A DNA stretch of 64,000 nucleotides from Acidobacteriota bacterium (GTDB lineage: Bacteria; Acidobacteriota; UBA6911): positions 1-64,000 of the forward strand of contig JAAYCX010000019.1 of the NCBI GenBank assembly GCA_012729555.1, in the 5' to 3' direction. Of this stretch, positions 29,162 to 38,182 are shown piece by piece. Numbering within the stretch: position 1 is the first letter of the stretch; each line of letters starts with the position of its first letter. The translations under genes and the position numbers were made by a program. The notes beneath the pieces were generated by a model that had not been told where the DNA came from, ran no database searches, and worked only from the letters and a program-made list of their open reading frames with translations.

Positions 29162-30397
29162 CTATTCGTAGCGGAGCGCCTCGATGGGATCGAGTTGCGC
29201 CGCCTTGCGCGCGGGCCAGACGCCGAAGACCAGCCCGATCCCGATGGAGACCACCAGGCCCGCAACGACGGCCCAGAGGGGGATGACGGCCGGGAGCGCC
29301 GGGACGAGGAGGACGATGAGGTAGCTGACGGCCACGGCCAGGAGGATGCCGAAGACCCCCCCGATCCCGGTCAGTGTCATCGCTTCGAACAGGAACTGGA
29401 GGACGATGTCGCGCCGGGTCGCCCCGATCGCCTTGCGCACCCCGATCTCGCGCGTGCGCTCGGTCACCGAGACCAGCATGATGTTCATCACGCCGATGCC
29501 GCCGACGAGGAGGCCGACGCTGGAAATGGCGATGGCGACCAGCCCGATCACCCCGGTGATCGAATCGAGCTGGGTGATGACCCGGTCCGCGGTGGTGAGG
29601 TCGAAATCGTTCTCCTCCCGCGGCCCGACCCCCCGCCGGCGCCTCAGGAGGCTTTCCACCTCGTCCAGGGCTTCCGACCGCCGCCCCGACTCGGCCTGGA
29701 TGAAGAGGATGTGCTTGTCCTCCCACGGCATCATCTTCCGCATCGACCCGTAGGGGAGGATGACGATGTTGTCGGAGCCTTCGCTCAGAAAGCTCGACTT
29801 GCTCTTCTCGGTGACCCCGATGACCGTGTGCGGGTGCCCCATCACCAGGATCTGCTTCCCGACCGGGTCGGAGTAGCTGAACATCGCCTCGGCCGCGTCG
29901 GGCCCCAGGACGGCCACGGGCACGCGGTGCCGCTCCTCGGAATCGGAGAAGAAGCGGCCGTTTTCCACCTTGACGTTGGCCACCGCGCCGTAGTTGGCCG
30001 AAACCCCGAGGAATTCGGCGTTGCGCAGCGTGCTCCCCTGGTACTGGGCCTGGATGCGGGTCCCGAAGGGGACCAGGCGCCAGCTCACATCGTGGACCGA
30101 CGGGCACTGCTCCCGGACCGCCGCCGCGTCGGCCAGGCTGAGGGGCTTGCGCAGCATCTCCTCCCGGGAGCGGCGCCCCACCTGGACCCCCGTATTCATG
30201 TGAAAGGCGAAGATGTTGTTGGTCCCCAGGTCCTCGATCTGCGAGACCACGCTCTGGCGCATCCCCGTGAGGATGGAGGCGATGACGATGACGGTGAGCA
30301 CCCCCACGACGATCCCGAGCACCGTGAGGAAAGAGCGGAATTTGTGGGCCAGCAGCGTGTCGAAGGCCATGGCCAGGTTTTCGCGATATTCGATCAT
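29162..30397 (-). CDS. MacB-like ABC transporter permease (second of a pair)
   Basis: 411 residues with the MacB/FtsX layout. One N-terminal helix (FRSFLTVLGIVVGVLTVIVIASIL) precedes a large periplasmic domain (about 60-280), then three C-terminal helices (GLVAIAISSVGLLVGGIGVMNIMLVSVTERTREIGVRKAIGAT and two more). The end, ARKAAQLDPIEALRYE, is the family signature. It has no nucleotide-binding domain of its own. The gene lies 18 bases after a paralogous permease, and neither has an ATPase gene alongside. Confidence 0.92.
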   Translation of the reverse strand: MIEYRENLAMAFDTLLAHKFRSFLTVLGIVVGVLTVIVIASILTGMRQSVVSQIEDLGTNNIFAFHMNTGVQVGRRSREEMLRKPLSLADAAAVREQCPSVHDVSWRLVPFGTRIQAQYQGSTLRNAEFLGVSANYGAVANVKVENGRFFSDSEERHRVPVAVLGPDAAEAMFSYSDPVGKQILVMGHPHTVIGVTEKSKSSFLSEGSDNIVILPYGSMRKMMPWEDKHILFIQAESGRRSEALDEVESLLRRRRGVGPREENDFDLTTADRVITQLDSITGVIGLVAIAISSVGLLVGGIGVMNIMLVSVTERTREIGVRKAIGATRRDIVLQFLFEAMTLTGIGGVFGILLAVAVSYLIVLLVPALPAVIPLWAVVAGLVVSIGIGLVFGVWPARKAAQLDPIEALRYE

Positions 30398-30415
30398 TGC
30401 CGTATGCCCGCAGTC

Positions 30416-31675
30416 CTAACTTTTCGTAAGCGCCACGATCGGGTCGAGCTTGGAGGCCTTGTAGGCGGGATACAGGCCCGAAATCACTCCCACCCCGCCC
30501 GAGGTGAAGATGGCGATGAGGATGTATCCCAAGGTGATGTGCATGGGGATCGGGCTGGCCGCCTCCACGATGACGCCTAGCCCGTAGGAGAGGAGGATGC
30601 CGATGACGCCCCCGATGGAGGCGAGCAGGGCGGACTCGACCAGGAACTGCAGCAGGATATCGCTCTGCCGGGCGCCCACGGCCTTGCGCGTCCCGATCTC
30701 GACCGTCCGCTCGGTGACGGTGACCAGCATGATGTTCATGACCACGATCCCCCCCACCACGAGCGAGATCAGGGTTATGGGCGTCACCACCATGGCGATG
30801 GCGCCCGTCAGCTGCCCGACCATGTCCTGAACGGCGCCGCTGGCGAGGATGTCGAAGTCGTCCTCGCGGCTGGGCCGGAGCTTGTGCCGGGCCCTCAGGA
30901 TCTGGCGGACCCCGTCCTGCGTCGATTCCATGGCGGCTTCCGACGGGGCCCGGACGCGGAACTGGATGGAGCGGTGCAGGCCGTATTTTTTCAGGAAGGC
31001 GGTGTAGGGGACGTAGACGTTGTTGTCGAGCGACTGCCCCATCATGTTGCCGTTTTCGACTTCCACCCCGATGACGGTGAAATTGTCCCCCCCCAGCTTG
31101 AACTCCTTCCCCACCGCCTCGGCGGCGCCGAAGAGCTCCTCCCGGACCGCCGACCCGATCACGGCATAGGGACGGGCGTGGGCCACGTCGAAACTGGAGA
31201 TGAAGCGCCCCTCCTCGAGGTCCAGGGTCTGGATCCGGGGCATGTCGGCGTTGACGCCCGAAACGCTCGCCTCGTAAAAGATCCTGGCCCCCCTCCTGGC
31301 GTCGTCGCTCCCGCGGATCACGGGGGAGATCGCCTCGCACTCCTCGCACCGCTCCTCGACCGCCCGCATGTCTTCGGGGTAGATGTTCTTGTTCCGCTTG
31401 ATGAGCTTCTCGAACTCCTCCGCGGAGACGTTCACCCGGGCGAAGCGCGAAACGATGAAGGTGTTGCTGGCGAAGGAGGCGGAGAGGCGTTCGGAAATGT
31501 ACGCCCCCAGCCCGCCGATGGCGCCCCCCACGGTCACCACGCTGGCGACGCCGATGATGATCCCGAGCAGCGTCAGCACCGACCGGAGCTTGTGGTTCCA
31601 GATCGAGTCGAGCGCGATGCGGAACGCCTCCCAGGTCATGGCGGACACGCGCCTTTTCATCCCTCCGTCCGGCAA
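30416..31675 (-). CDS. MacB-like ABC transporter permease (first of a pair)
   Basis: 419 residues, a paralogue of the following gene with the same topology: an N-terminal helix (LRSVLTLLGIIIGVASVVTVGGAI), a periplasmic domain and a three-helix C-terminus with MNIMLVTVTERTVEIGTRKAVGA and YKASKLDPIVAL. The periplasmic domain contains a CEECEAIS pair of cysteines absent from its partner. The two permeases could form a heterodimer driven by the ATPase encoded at 14.5 kb. Confidence 0.92.
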   Translation of the reverse strand: MPDGGMKRRVSAMTWEAFRIALDSIWNHKLRSVLTLLGIIIGVASVVTVGGAIGGLGAYISERLSASFASNTFIVSRFARVNVSAEEFEKLIKRNKNIYPEDMRAVEERCEECEAISPVIRGSDDARRGARIFYEASVSGVNADMPRIQTLDLEEGRFISSFDVAHARPYAVIGSAVREELFGAAEAVGKEFKLGGDNFTVIGVEVENGNMMGQSLDNNVYVPYTAFLKKYGLHRSIQFRVRAPSEAAMESTQDGVRQILRARHKLRPSREDDFDILASGAVQDMVGQLTGAIAMVVTPITLISLVVGGIVVMNIMLVTVTERTVEIGTRKAVGARQSDILLQFLVESALLASIGGVIGILLSYGLGVIVEAASPIPMHITLGYILIAIFTSGGVGVISGLYPAYKASKLDPIVALTKS

Positions 31676-31778
31676 ATCGATAACCTCCGTTTCCCTCCCC
31701 GCCCGGGACGCGGCGGGGCACTCTCCTTAATACGCCGGCGGGCGAGGAAATGTTCTCCGATATCCTTAATAGGGGGGA

Positions 31779-33353
31779 TTATCCGCGGGAGCGCCGGGCG
31801 GGGGGCACCCGGAGCCAGGCCCCGGCCCGGATCATGCTCCGGGAGGAGAGGTTGTTGGCCTGCATCAGGGCCTGGACCGTGGTGCCGTAGCGCACCGCGA
31901 TCCCCGAGAGGGTCTCGCCCCGGCGCACCCGGTGGCGGCGTTCCCCGCCGGAAGCGGCCGACGCCTCCTCCCCTCCCCCGGACCCGTCCGACGGGACCCG
32001 GAGCATCTGCCCCTCCCTGATCCGGTTGGCGGAGCGGAGGTTGTTGGCCTGCATCAACTCATGGACCGTCGTCTTGTACCGCCGGGCGATGGCCGACAGG
32101 GTCTCCCCCCGGCGCACCCGGTGCCCCTGGTCGACCCTGGCCCTGGGGAGGGCGGCGATCCTCGTCCCCGCGTCCGCGACCGTCTCCTCCGGCACCCGGA
32201 GCTCGAAGCCGGGATAGTCGGGAGGGGTGGTCACCCCCTTCAGGGAGGGGTTCAGCCGCCGGAGCTCGTCGAAGGTGACCTCGAGCGCCCTCGCCGCCGC
32301 CCGCAGGTCGATCGGCTTGGAAACGCCCACCTTCTGATAGCGCAGCGGGGGGGAGAGCTCGACCGGGAGCCCGTATTTTTCGGCGTTGCGCGCCAGGATG
32401 ACGCTGGCGTGGATCAGGGGGATGTGGTTGCGGGTCTCCTTCGGGAGTTTTCGGTCGAGCTTCGCGAGCTCCCAGAAGTCCCGGATCCCGGTGCTCTCGA
32501 TCAGGCGCTTGACCTTCCCCTCCCCCCAGTTGTAGCCGGCCAGCGCGAGGTTCCAGTCCCCGAACATGGCGTAGAGGTCCTTCAGGTACCGGGCCGCCGC
32601 CCGGGTCGCCTTTTCCGGGTCGGAGCGTTCGTCGACGTAGCGGTTGACCTTCAGGCCGTACCGGACGGCCGTCCCCTCCATGAACTGCCAGATCCCCCTG
32701 GCCCGCGTCCTGGAGAGGGCATGCGCCTTGAAATGGCTCTCGACCTGCGCCAGGTTGATCAGATCGAGGGGGATCCCCTCCTCGCCGAAGATCGTTTCGA
32801 TCATCTCCCGGTACTGCCCGCTCCGGACCAGCCCCTCCTCGAACGGCTTCCGCCCCCGCTGGAGCCAGTGCTGGATCGAGTGGATCACCAGCTCGTTGAC
32901 CGCGATCGGGATGTCGTACCTGTGCTCGGCGATGCTGGCCGTCAGGGCCTCCCGCAGAACCGGGTCGTCCGTCATCGCCCCCAGGTCCAGGTCGCCGTAC
33001 TCCTCGACGCTTTCCGCCTCTTCGTCGAATTCCACGGAAACGTAGAGGTAGCGCGATTCCGCCTCCTTGATCTCCCCGATGAGGTCCTGGAAGTAGGCGG
33101 CAATCTCCGGGTGGGCCGTGAGGTCCCACTCCGAATCGAGCAGCATGTCGACCGCCCGGTCGAAATGCTCCCGGGCACCCTCGGGGTCGCCGGCGCGGAT
33201 GAGGGTTTCCCCTTCGAGCAGAAGCTCCCTGGAGGCCTGGATCAGCGCGCCTGCCCCCGTGTCGGCCGCGGACGGGGGTCCGGCCGCCCCCCAGGCGGGG
33301 AGGAGGAGGCAACAGAGGGTGACTATGCCGAATCCGGGCGAGAACCTTTTCAT
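31779..33353 (-). CDS. Membrane-bound lytic transglycosylase D-like protein with two LysM domains
   Basis: 524 residues with a signal peptide (GIVTLCCLLLPAWGAA). A helical N-terminal region precedes the SLT domain, with catalytic Glu205 in LAQVESHFKAHALS and the GIWQFM motif. Two LysM repeats close the protein (HRVRRGETLSAIARRY and HRVRRGETLSGIAVRY). It cleaves peptidoglycan glycan strands. The gene lies 13 bases after the S41 protease gene; such proteases often control murein hydrolase levels. Confidence 0.93.
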   Translation of the reverse strand: MKRFSPGFGIVTLCCLLLPAWGAAGPPSAADTGAGALIQASRELLLEGETLIRAGDPEGAREHFDRAVDMLLDSEWDLTAHPEIAAYFQDLIGEIKEAESRYLYVSVEFDEEAESVEEYGDLDLGAMTDDPVLREALTASIAEHRYDIPIAVNELVIHSIQHWLQRGRKPFEEGLVRSGQYREMIETIFGEEGIPLDLINLAQVESHFKAHALSRTRARGIWQFMEGTAVRYGLKVNRYVDERSDPEKATRAAARYLKDLYAMFGDWNLALAGYNWGEGKVKRLIESTGIRDFWELAKLDRKLPKETRNHIPLIHASVILARNAEKYGLPVELSPPLRYQKVGVSKPIDLRAAARALEVTFDELRRLNPSLKGVTTPPDYPGFELRVPEETVADAGTRIAALPRARVDQGHRVRRGETLSAIARRYKTTVHELMQANNLRSANRIREGQMLRVPSDGSGGGEEASAASGGERRHRVRRGETLSGIAVRYGTTVQALMQANNLSSRSMIRAGAWLRVPPARRSRG

Positions 33354-33366
33354 GATCCCAATACTG

Positions 33367-35016
33367 TCAGCGAGGGAGCACGGGCGGATCGATCCGCCCC
33401 GAAGTCATGAGCGATTTCGCTTCCGGCATCACGTCGAGCGCCTTCAGCACCTGGTTGTCCCCCTGGACCCCGATCTTGTAGCCCTCCTGGATCCCGAGAG
33501 CGGAGGTGAAGACTTCCTGCCGGATGCGCCTCTTTATGAAATCGACATTTCCGGTGATATCTTCATCCGAAAATTCGACGCTCCGGTCCTGCAGGAACTG
33601 CCGGAAATCGGCGAGGACGTCCCCCGTGACCTGGAAATCGGGCAGCCCCTTCCCCTGCGAAGCCGCCGGACTCCCGTTGCGCGCCAGGCGCTGGAACTCG
33701 CCGGCGAAGGGGACCTCGCCCGAGGTCAGGCGCCGGGCGTACTGGAAGAAGACGTCCTTGCTCGCCAGCAGCATCTCGAACCGGTTGAGCTCGCGCGCCG
33801 CCTCCGTGATATCGGGGGTGATCCCCCCCCCGCCGTAGACCTTGCGTTTGCCGTCGGTGGAGTAGACCTCGCTCTCCCGGTCGGGCGCGGGGGGTTCCAG
33901 TTCCCCCTCGATATAGTAGTATTCGAGGCTGGACCCGGAATAATCGCGCTGGATCAGCCTGCCGCTCGGGGTGTAGTACTTCGCCGTGGTCAGCGCCATC
34001 CCGGTGTCGTTGTCGAGGGTGAACACCGACTGGACCAGCCCCTTGCCGAAGCTGGTCTCCCCGACGATGAGGGCGCGGTCGTGGTCCTGCAGGGCGCCCG
34101 ACACGATTTCGGAGGCGCTGGCGCTGTGGCGGTTGATCAGCACCACCAGGGGCACCCGGACCTTCTCCTCGCCGGGGGCGGCGTAGGACTTGGTGGAGCC
34201 GCCCGCACGCCCCCTGGTGGAGACGATCAGCTCCCCGCGGGGGAGGAAGTAGTCCGACACGGCGATCGCCTGGTTGAGCAGCCCGCCCGGGTTGTCGCGC
34301 AGGTCCAGGACGAGGCCCGACAGGTCCCCGAACAGCTCCAGTTTTTCCCCCAGCTCCTCGGCGGTGGACTCCGAAAAGCGGTCGATCTTGATGTAGCCGA
34401 TCCCCGGTTTCAGCTCGAAGGCGTACGGGACCGTCACCATCGGGATCTCGTCCCGCTCGATCGTCACTTCGATCGGTTCCCGGACCCCCGGGCGCTCGAT
34501 CGTGATGTCCACGGTGGTGCCGCGGGGCCCCTTCAGGTGGCCGACGACCTCGTCCGAGGTCCAGTCGTCGATCGGCTCCCCCCCGATGCGGGTGATGACG
34601 TCCCCGGCCCTGAGCCCCTTCTTCTCCGCTGGGGTGCCGATGGCGGGCGGCTCCACGATGACGTGCCGCCCCTGGTCCCGAAGCAGGGGCCGGACCCGGA
34701 TCCCGAGGCCGTAGTAGCGGCTGTGCTGGTCCTCGCGCAACCGCGCGAACTCCTTGGGATCGAGGAAACTGGAGTGGGGGTCGAGCCTCCGGAGCATCCC
34801 CTTGATGGAACTGTAGACCAGCTTGTCGGAACCGACCGGGTCCACGTAGTTCTGCTCGATGACCTCCAGCGCCTCGGTGAAATTCGCGAGAAATTCGTTA
34901 GGGGGGGTGGAGGCGTCGGCCGCCGATCGGCTGAACATAGGGTCTCCCAGCAGGCCGCCCATGAGCGAAAACACCGCCACTACCGATATCAGGAGGATGG
35001 CAAATCCATGTTTCAT
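33367..35016 (-). CDS. S41-family C-terminal processing protease (CtpA/Prc-like)
   Basis: 549 residues from the ATG at 35016; a 21-residue upstream extension is not signal-like. The protein has an N-terminal anchor (FAILLISVVAVFSLMGGLL), a PDZ domain (IGTPAEKKGLRAGDVITRIGGEPI) and an S41 catalytic domain. That domain has the Ser in HSASASEIVSGAL and the Lys in GETSFGKGLVQ, the Ser-Lys dyad. A ~170-residue C-terminal extension follows, longer than in minimal CtpA. It trims periplasmic or lipoprotein substrates at the C-terminus. Confidence 0.93.
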   Translation of the reverse strand: MKHGFAILLISVVAVFSLMGGLLGDPMFSRSAADASTPPNEFLANFTEALEVIEQNYVDPVGSDKLVYSSIKGMLRRLDPHSSFLDPKEFARLREDQHSRYYGLGIRVRPLLRDQGRHVIVEPPAIGTPAEKKGLRAGDVITRIGGEPIDDWTSDEVVGHLKGPRGTTVDITIERPGVREPIEVTIERDEIPMVTVPYAFELKPGIGYIKIDRFSESTAEELGEKLELFGDLSGLVLDLRDNPGGLLNQAIAVSDYFLPRGELIVSTRGRAGGSTKSYAAPGEEKVRVPLVVLINRHSASASEIVSGALQDHDRALIVGETSFGKGLVQSVFTLDNDTGMALTTAKYYTPSGRLIQRDYSGSSLEYYYIEGELEPPAPDRESEVYSTDGKRKVYGGGGITPDITEAARELNRFEMLLASKDVFFQYARRLTSGEVPFAGEFQRLARNGSPAASQGKGLPDFQVTGDVLADFRQFLQDRSVEFSDEDITGNVDFIKRRIRQEVFTSALGIQEGYKIGVQGDNQVLKALDVMPEAKSLMTSGRIDPPVLPR

Positions 35017-35123
35017 AAAGGGTTGGCTCCCATGCGGAACATTCGCTGACGAGTATAGCACGCGCCCGCCGGCCGGCACAAGCGCTAGAGCTCCGGCTCC
35101 GGCGGCGGCCCGGCCGCCCCATC

Positions 35124-35152
35124 TTGACTTCGAACAAGCCCTAATCTAGACT
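35124..35152 (+). promoter_or_regulatory. Sigma70-like promoter of tatA-tatC
   Basis: TTGACT (35124-35129), a 17-base spacer and TAGACT (35147-35152), 35 bases before the tatA start, which has GAGGGTG as ribosome-binding site. Confidence 0.55.
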
Positions 35153-35186
35153 CCCTACATCAATGTGCGGGGAAAGAGGGTGACTT

Positions 35187-35516
35187 ATGGGTTCTCTCGG
35201 AATGCAGGAAATAGTCATCATTTTCATTCTTGCACTCATCGTGTTCGGCCCCAGAAAGCTTCCCGAGCTGGGCAAGACGATCGGGAAGGGCCTGGCGGAG
35301 TTCAAGCGCGCCTCCAACGAGCTCAGGCAGACGTGGGAGGACGAGGTCAATCTCGACAAGGAAAAGGAAGAGATGGCCAAGGTGATCCGGGAAAGCACCA
35401 TCAACCCGGGCGAGGTCATCGAAGACCTCAACAAATCCCTCGAACCCGATCCCCAAAACACCGGCTCCCAAGACACCGGCTCCCAAGACACCGAACCCAA
35501 GAAAACCGATGAGTGA
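35187..35516 (+). CDS. tatA: Twin-arginine translocase subunit TatA/TatB
   Basis: 109 residues: an N-terminal membrane helix (GMQEIVIIFILALIVFGPRKLPELGKTIGKG) with the conserved FGP hinge, an amphipathic helix, and a long charged tail. The tail contains a tandem repeat, GSQDT twice. The Glu near position 8 is TatB-like, so a single protein may serve both A and B roles. It overlaps tatC by 8 bases. Confidence 0.92.
   Translation: MGSLGMQEIVIIFILALIVFGPRKLPELGKTIGKGLAEFKRASNELRQTWEDEVNLDKEKEEMAKVIRESTINPGEVIEDLNKSLEPDPQNTGSQDTGSQDTEPKKTDE
35452..35496 (+). repeat. 15-bp tandem repeat in tatA
   Basis: Three head-to-tail copies of CCCAAGACACCGGCT with few changes, at 35452, 35467 and 35482. They encode successive NTGSQ/DTGSQ-type pentapeptides in the tail of TatA and keep the frame, so copy number can vary without loss of the protein. 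Confidence 0.8.
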
Positions 35517-36300
35517 CCCCACCGCGGAGCGGAAGCCCGAAGCCGAAGACCCCGAATCGGAGCAGGAGTCGGGGAAGATGTCTTTCCTGGACCACCTCGA
35601 CGAGCTGCGCAAGCGGCTGGTCCATATCGCCATCTATCTCGGCGTCGGCTTCATCGTCAGCTGGTTTTTCGCCAGGCGGATCTACGATTTCCTCGCGGTC
35701 CCCATCACCCAGTCGCTTCCCGAGGGGACCAAGCTGGCCTACACCAACCCCACGGACCCCTTCACCCTGTACATGAAGGTGGCCCTCCTGGCCGGCATCT
35801 TCCTGACCCTGCCGCTGACGCTCTACGAGGTATGGAAGTTCATCGCGCCCGGACTCTACCGGAAGGAGAAAAGCTACGTCCTCCCCTTCCTCTTCTTCTC
35901 GATCCTCCTCTTTCTTTCGGGCGCCACCTTCTGCTATCTCGTGGTCCTCCCCACCGCGTTCGATTTCCTGGTGAACCTGGGGGCCTCCTTCACCCCGATG
36001 ATCCGGATCAACGAGTACCTCGATTTCACCAACATGATGCTCCTGGGGTTCGGCCTCATCTTCGAGATGCCGGTGCTGGCCGCCTTCCTGTCGATGTTCG
36101 GCCTCGTCTCGGCCCGGTTCCTCTGGAAGAAATTCAACTACGCCATGGTGGCGATCGTGGCGCTGGCGGCCGTCATCTCCCCCACCGGGGACGCGCTGAA
36201 CCTATTCTGGTGGTCGGCCCCGATGGTCGTCCTCTACCTCATCAGCATCGGGGTGGCCGCCCTGTTCGGCTGGCGCCGGAGGCGTAAAGGGCTGGTCTAG
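35509..36300 (+). CDS. tatC: Twin-arginine translocase subunit TatC
   Basis: 263 residues with six membrane helices. SFLDHLDELRKRL is the conserved cytoplasmic N-terminus that binds the twin-arginine signal. FIAPGLYRKEKSYVLPF and the P-rich loops are canonical. It exports folded proteins together with TatA. Its final ~99 bases overlap the convergent dihydrouridine synthase gene. Confidence 0.97.
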   Translation: MSDPTAERKPEAEDPESEQESGKMSFLDHLDELRKRLVHIAIYLGVGFIVSWFFARRIYDFLAVPITQSLPEGTKLAYTNPTDPFTLYMKVALLAGIFLTLPLTLYEVWKFIAPGLYRKEKSYVLPFLFFSILLFLSGATFCYLVVLPTAFDFLVNLGASFTPMIRINEYLDFTNMMLLGFGLIFEMPVLAAFLSMFGLVSARFLWKKFNYAMVAIVALAAVISPTGDALNLFWWSAPMVVLYLISIGVAALFGWRRRRKGLV

Positions 36301-37278
36301 GCCCCCCGCGGCCTCCAGTGCGGCAAAATGGCCCTCCAGGGCCGCGAAGAACTCCGCCGTGGTGCGCGCCGCGTGCATCTCCCCCCTGAGCCGGGAGCCC
36401 CCGGGCAACCCCTTGGAAAGGTACCCCCCCGCTTTCTTGATCCTGCCCAGGGCCACGGGGGGGGGGACCTCCGCGCACACGCGCCCCAGGAAGGCGGACA
36501 TGAACTCCATCCGCTCCCTGAGACTCACCGTTTTCGCCTCACCCGAGGTCATGTGGTCCCGGCACTGCCGGATCAGCCAGGGGTTCGACAGGACCCCGCG
36601 CCCTATCATGACGCCGTCGACCCCGGTCTCCCGCAGCATGCGCGCGGCGTCCCCGGGAGTGAACACGTCCCCGTTCCCCATGACGGGGATGCGGGCCCGG
36701 GCCTTGACCTCGGCGATCACCCCCCAGTCGGCCCTCCCCGAAAAGAAATCGGAGCGGGTGCGCCCGTGGATGGCCAGGGCGTCCACCCCGCAATCCTCCG
36801 CGAGCCGCAGCACCTCCAGCGCGTTGATGGAGTCGTGGTCCCACCCCGAGCGGATCTTCACCGTCAGCGGGATCCGGATGTCGTCCCTCACCGCCCGGAA
36901 GATCCTCTCCAGGAGCGGGAGGTCCCGGAGCAGCCGGCTCCCCCCCCCCTGGCGCACCACCTTTTTGACCGGGCACCCGCAGTTGATATCGACGATGTCG
37001 GCCCCCATCGCCTCGACCATGGCGGCCGACTCGGCCATCCGCGCGGGGTCCGCGCCGAAGATCTGGATGGCGACCGGGCGTTCCTCCTCGCCGAAACGGG
37101 TGATGTGGTCCGTCCGCCCCTGCCCGCGCGTCATCCCCTCGGTGCTGGCCAGTTCCGAAACCACCAGCCCGCACCCCCCCAGGCCCTTGACCGCCCGCCG
37201 GAAGACGGAATCGGTGTGGCCGGCCACGGGCGCCAGGACGAAGGGGGGGTCGACGATGACATCCTTGATCTTGAACAT
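36202..37278 (-). CDS. dus: tRNA-dihydrouridine synthase
   Basis: 358 residues, an FMN-dependent TIM-barrel enzyme that reduces uridines in tRNA. Family blocks include VLAPVAGHTDSVFRR, DINCGCPVKKVVRQGGGSRL with the catalytic Cys, VKIRSGWD, IHGRTRSDFFSG, PVMGNGDVF and DGVMIGRG. It is DusB-like in these features. The last ~32 residues are acidic and lie antisense to the end of tatC. The start at 37278 sits only nine bases from a consensus -10. Confidence 0.93.
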   Translation of the reverse strand: MFKIKDVIVDPPFVLAPVAGHTDSVFRRAVKGLGGCGLVVSELASTEGMTRGQGRTDHITRFGEEERPVAIQIFGADPARMAESAAMVEAMGADIVDINCGCPVKKVVRQGGGSRLLRDLPLLERIFRAVRDDIRIPLTVKIRSGWDHDSINALEVLRLAEDCGVDALAIHGRTRSDFFSGRADWGVIAEVKARARIPVMGNGDVFTPGDAARMLRETGVDGVMIGRGVLSNPWLIRQCRDHMTSGEAKTVSLRERMEFMSAFLGRVCAEVPPPVALGRIKKAGGYLSKGLPGGSRLRGEMHAARTTAEFFAALEGHFAALEAAGGLDQPFTPPAPAEQGGHPDADEVEDDHRGRPPE

Positions 37279-37287
37279 GGGAGAATC

Positions 37288-37306
37288 ATTATATCAGTGC
37301 TACAAT
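37288..37306. promoter_or_regulatory. Overlapping divergent -10 elements for dus and the unknown gene
   Basis: Leftwards, TATAAT (complement of 37288-37293) lies nine bases from the dus ATG, implying a leaderless or nearly leaderless message. Rightwards, TGC-TACAAT (37298-37306) is an extended -10 for the gene starting at 37343. No good -35 is seen for either. Confidence 0.45.
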
Positions 37307-37342
37307 CGACCCTTGCCCGCGAACTGCGGCCCGGACCGGAAT

Positions 37343-38098
37343 ATGACCCACCCTCCCGCACAACACGACCCGAGTCTCCCGCTGATGGAAATCTGGCGCC
37401 GTTACCTCGAGCAGTACGCGGACCACGAGGGGGACGCCGCGGCACAGGCCCTCGTCGCCGCCCACCACGCGTTCGAGATCCTCACCGCCCTGGCCCGCAT
37501 CCTCGACCCCCGGGAGCGCTACCGCGCGCTGATCGACCGGCGTGCGGCCATTTTCGCGCAGGGGCGCCTCGAGGCCCGCACGCACCCCGACCGCATGCTG
37601 AACGCGGCCTTTTCCCTCTACAACGCCCTCAACACCCTGGGCCACCAGCTGACGGGGGAGGACCCCGAAGCCAGGGGGCTGATCGCCGCGGTGGACGCCC
37701 GGGTGCGGGCGGAAGTGGAATCGGCGGGGCCCGACGGGCGCGTGGCCGCCGCGCTCGGCGCCTGTTTCCCCCTGCTCGGGCTCGTCACCATCGCCGCCGA
37801 CGGCGCCGGGGAGCTGACGGACCCGATCCGGCAAGTGGAGCGGCGCTTCGCCGAGGGGATGCGGGCGGCCCGTTCGGACCGGGAACGGCTGCTCGGCGCC
37901 CTCTACCGCATGGTGGAGATGACCCAGCTCCTCGCCCTGGCCACCGACCCGGGGCTCAGGGACCGGATCGACCAGGTCGCCACCCGCTTCCGGGAGGAGG
38001 ACCGGGCCGCGGACCCGGCGCTGAAGGAGCGCAACGGCTTCTGCCGCTTTTTCGAGCTCTGCCACATCCTGACGGTGCAGGTCGGCGCCCTGCTCTGA
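37343..38098 (+). CDS. Protein of unknown function, mostly helical
   Basis: 251 residues from the ATG at 37343; the open frame continues upstream but only antisense to dus. No signal peptide or membrane segment is seen, apart from a mildly hydrophobic stretch (AAALGACFPLLGLVTIAADGAG). It is rich in Arg, Ala and Leu and predicted helical throughout. I do not recognise any domain. A divergent extended -10 element supports transcription. Codon use matches the neighbours. Confidence 0.6.
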   Translation: MTHPPAQHDPSLPLMEIWRRYLEQYADHEGDAAAQALVAAHHAFEILTALARILDPRERYRALIDRRAAIFAQGRLEARTHPDRMLNAAFSLYNALNTLGHQLTGEDPEARGLIAAVDARVRAEVESAGPDGRVAAALGACFPLLGLVTIAADGAGELTDPIRQVERRFAEGMRAARSDRERLLGALYRMVEMTQLLALATDPGLRDRIDQVATRFREEDRAADPALKERNGFCRFFELCHILTVQVGALL

Positions 38099-38182
38099 AC
38101 CCCCTCCTTTCTTTACGGCTTGAACCTCGCCGCGGAAAGGATTAGTCTTTAGGGTTTTACTTGCATTTCAGGGCGTGGGGGT

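Noticed and set aside
38120-38148. A promoter for the aminotransferase gene (TTGAAC, 17 bases, TAGTCT).
   Set aside because: The -10 matches only three of six positions and the arrangement is too weak to list as a feature.
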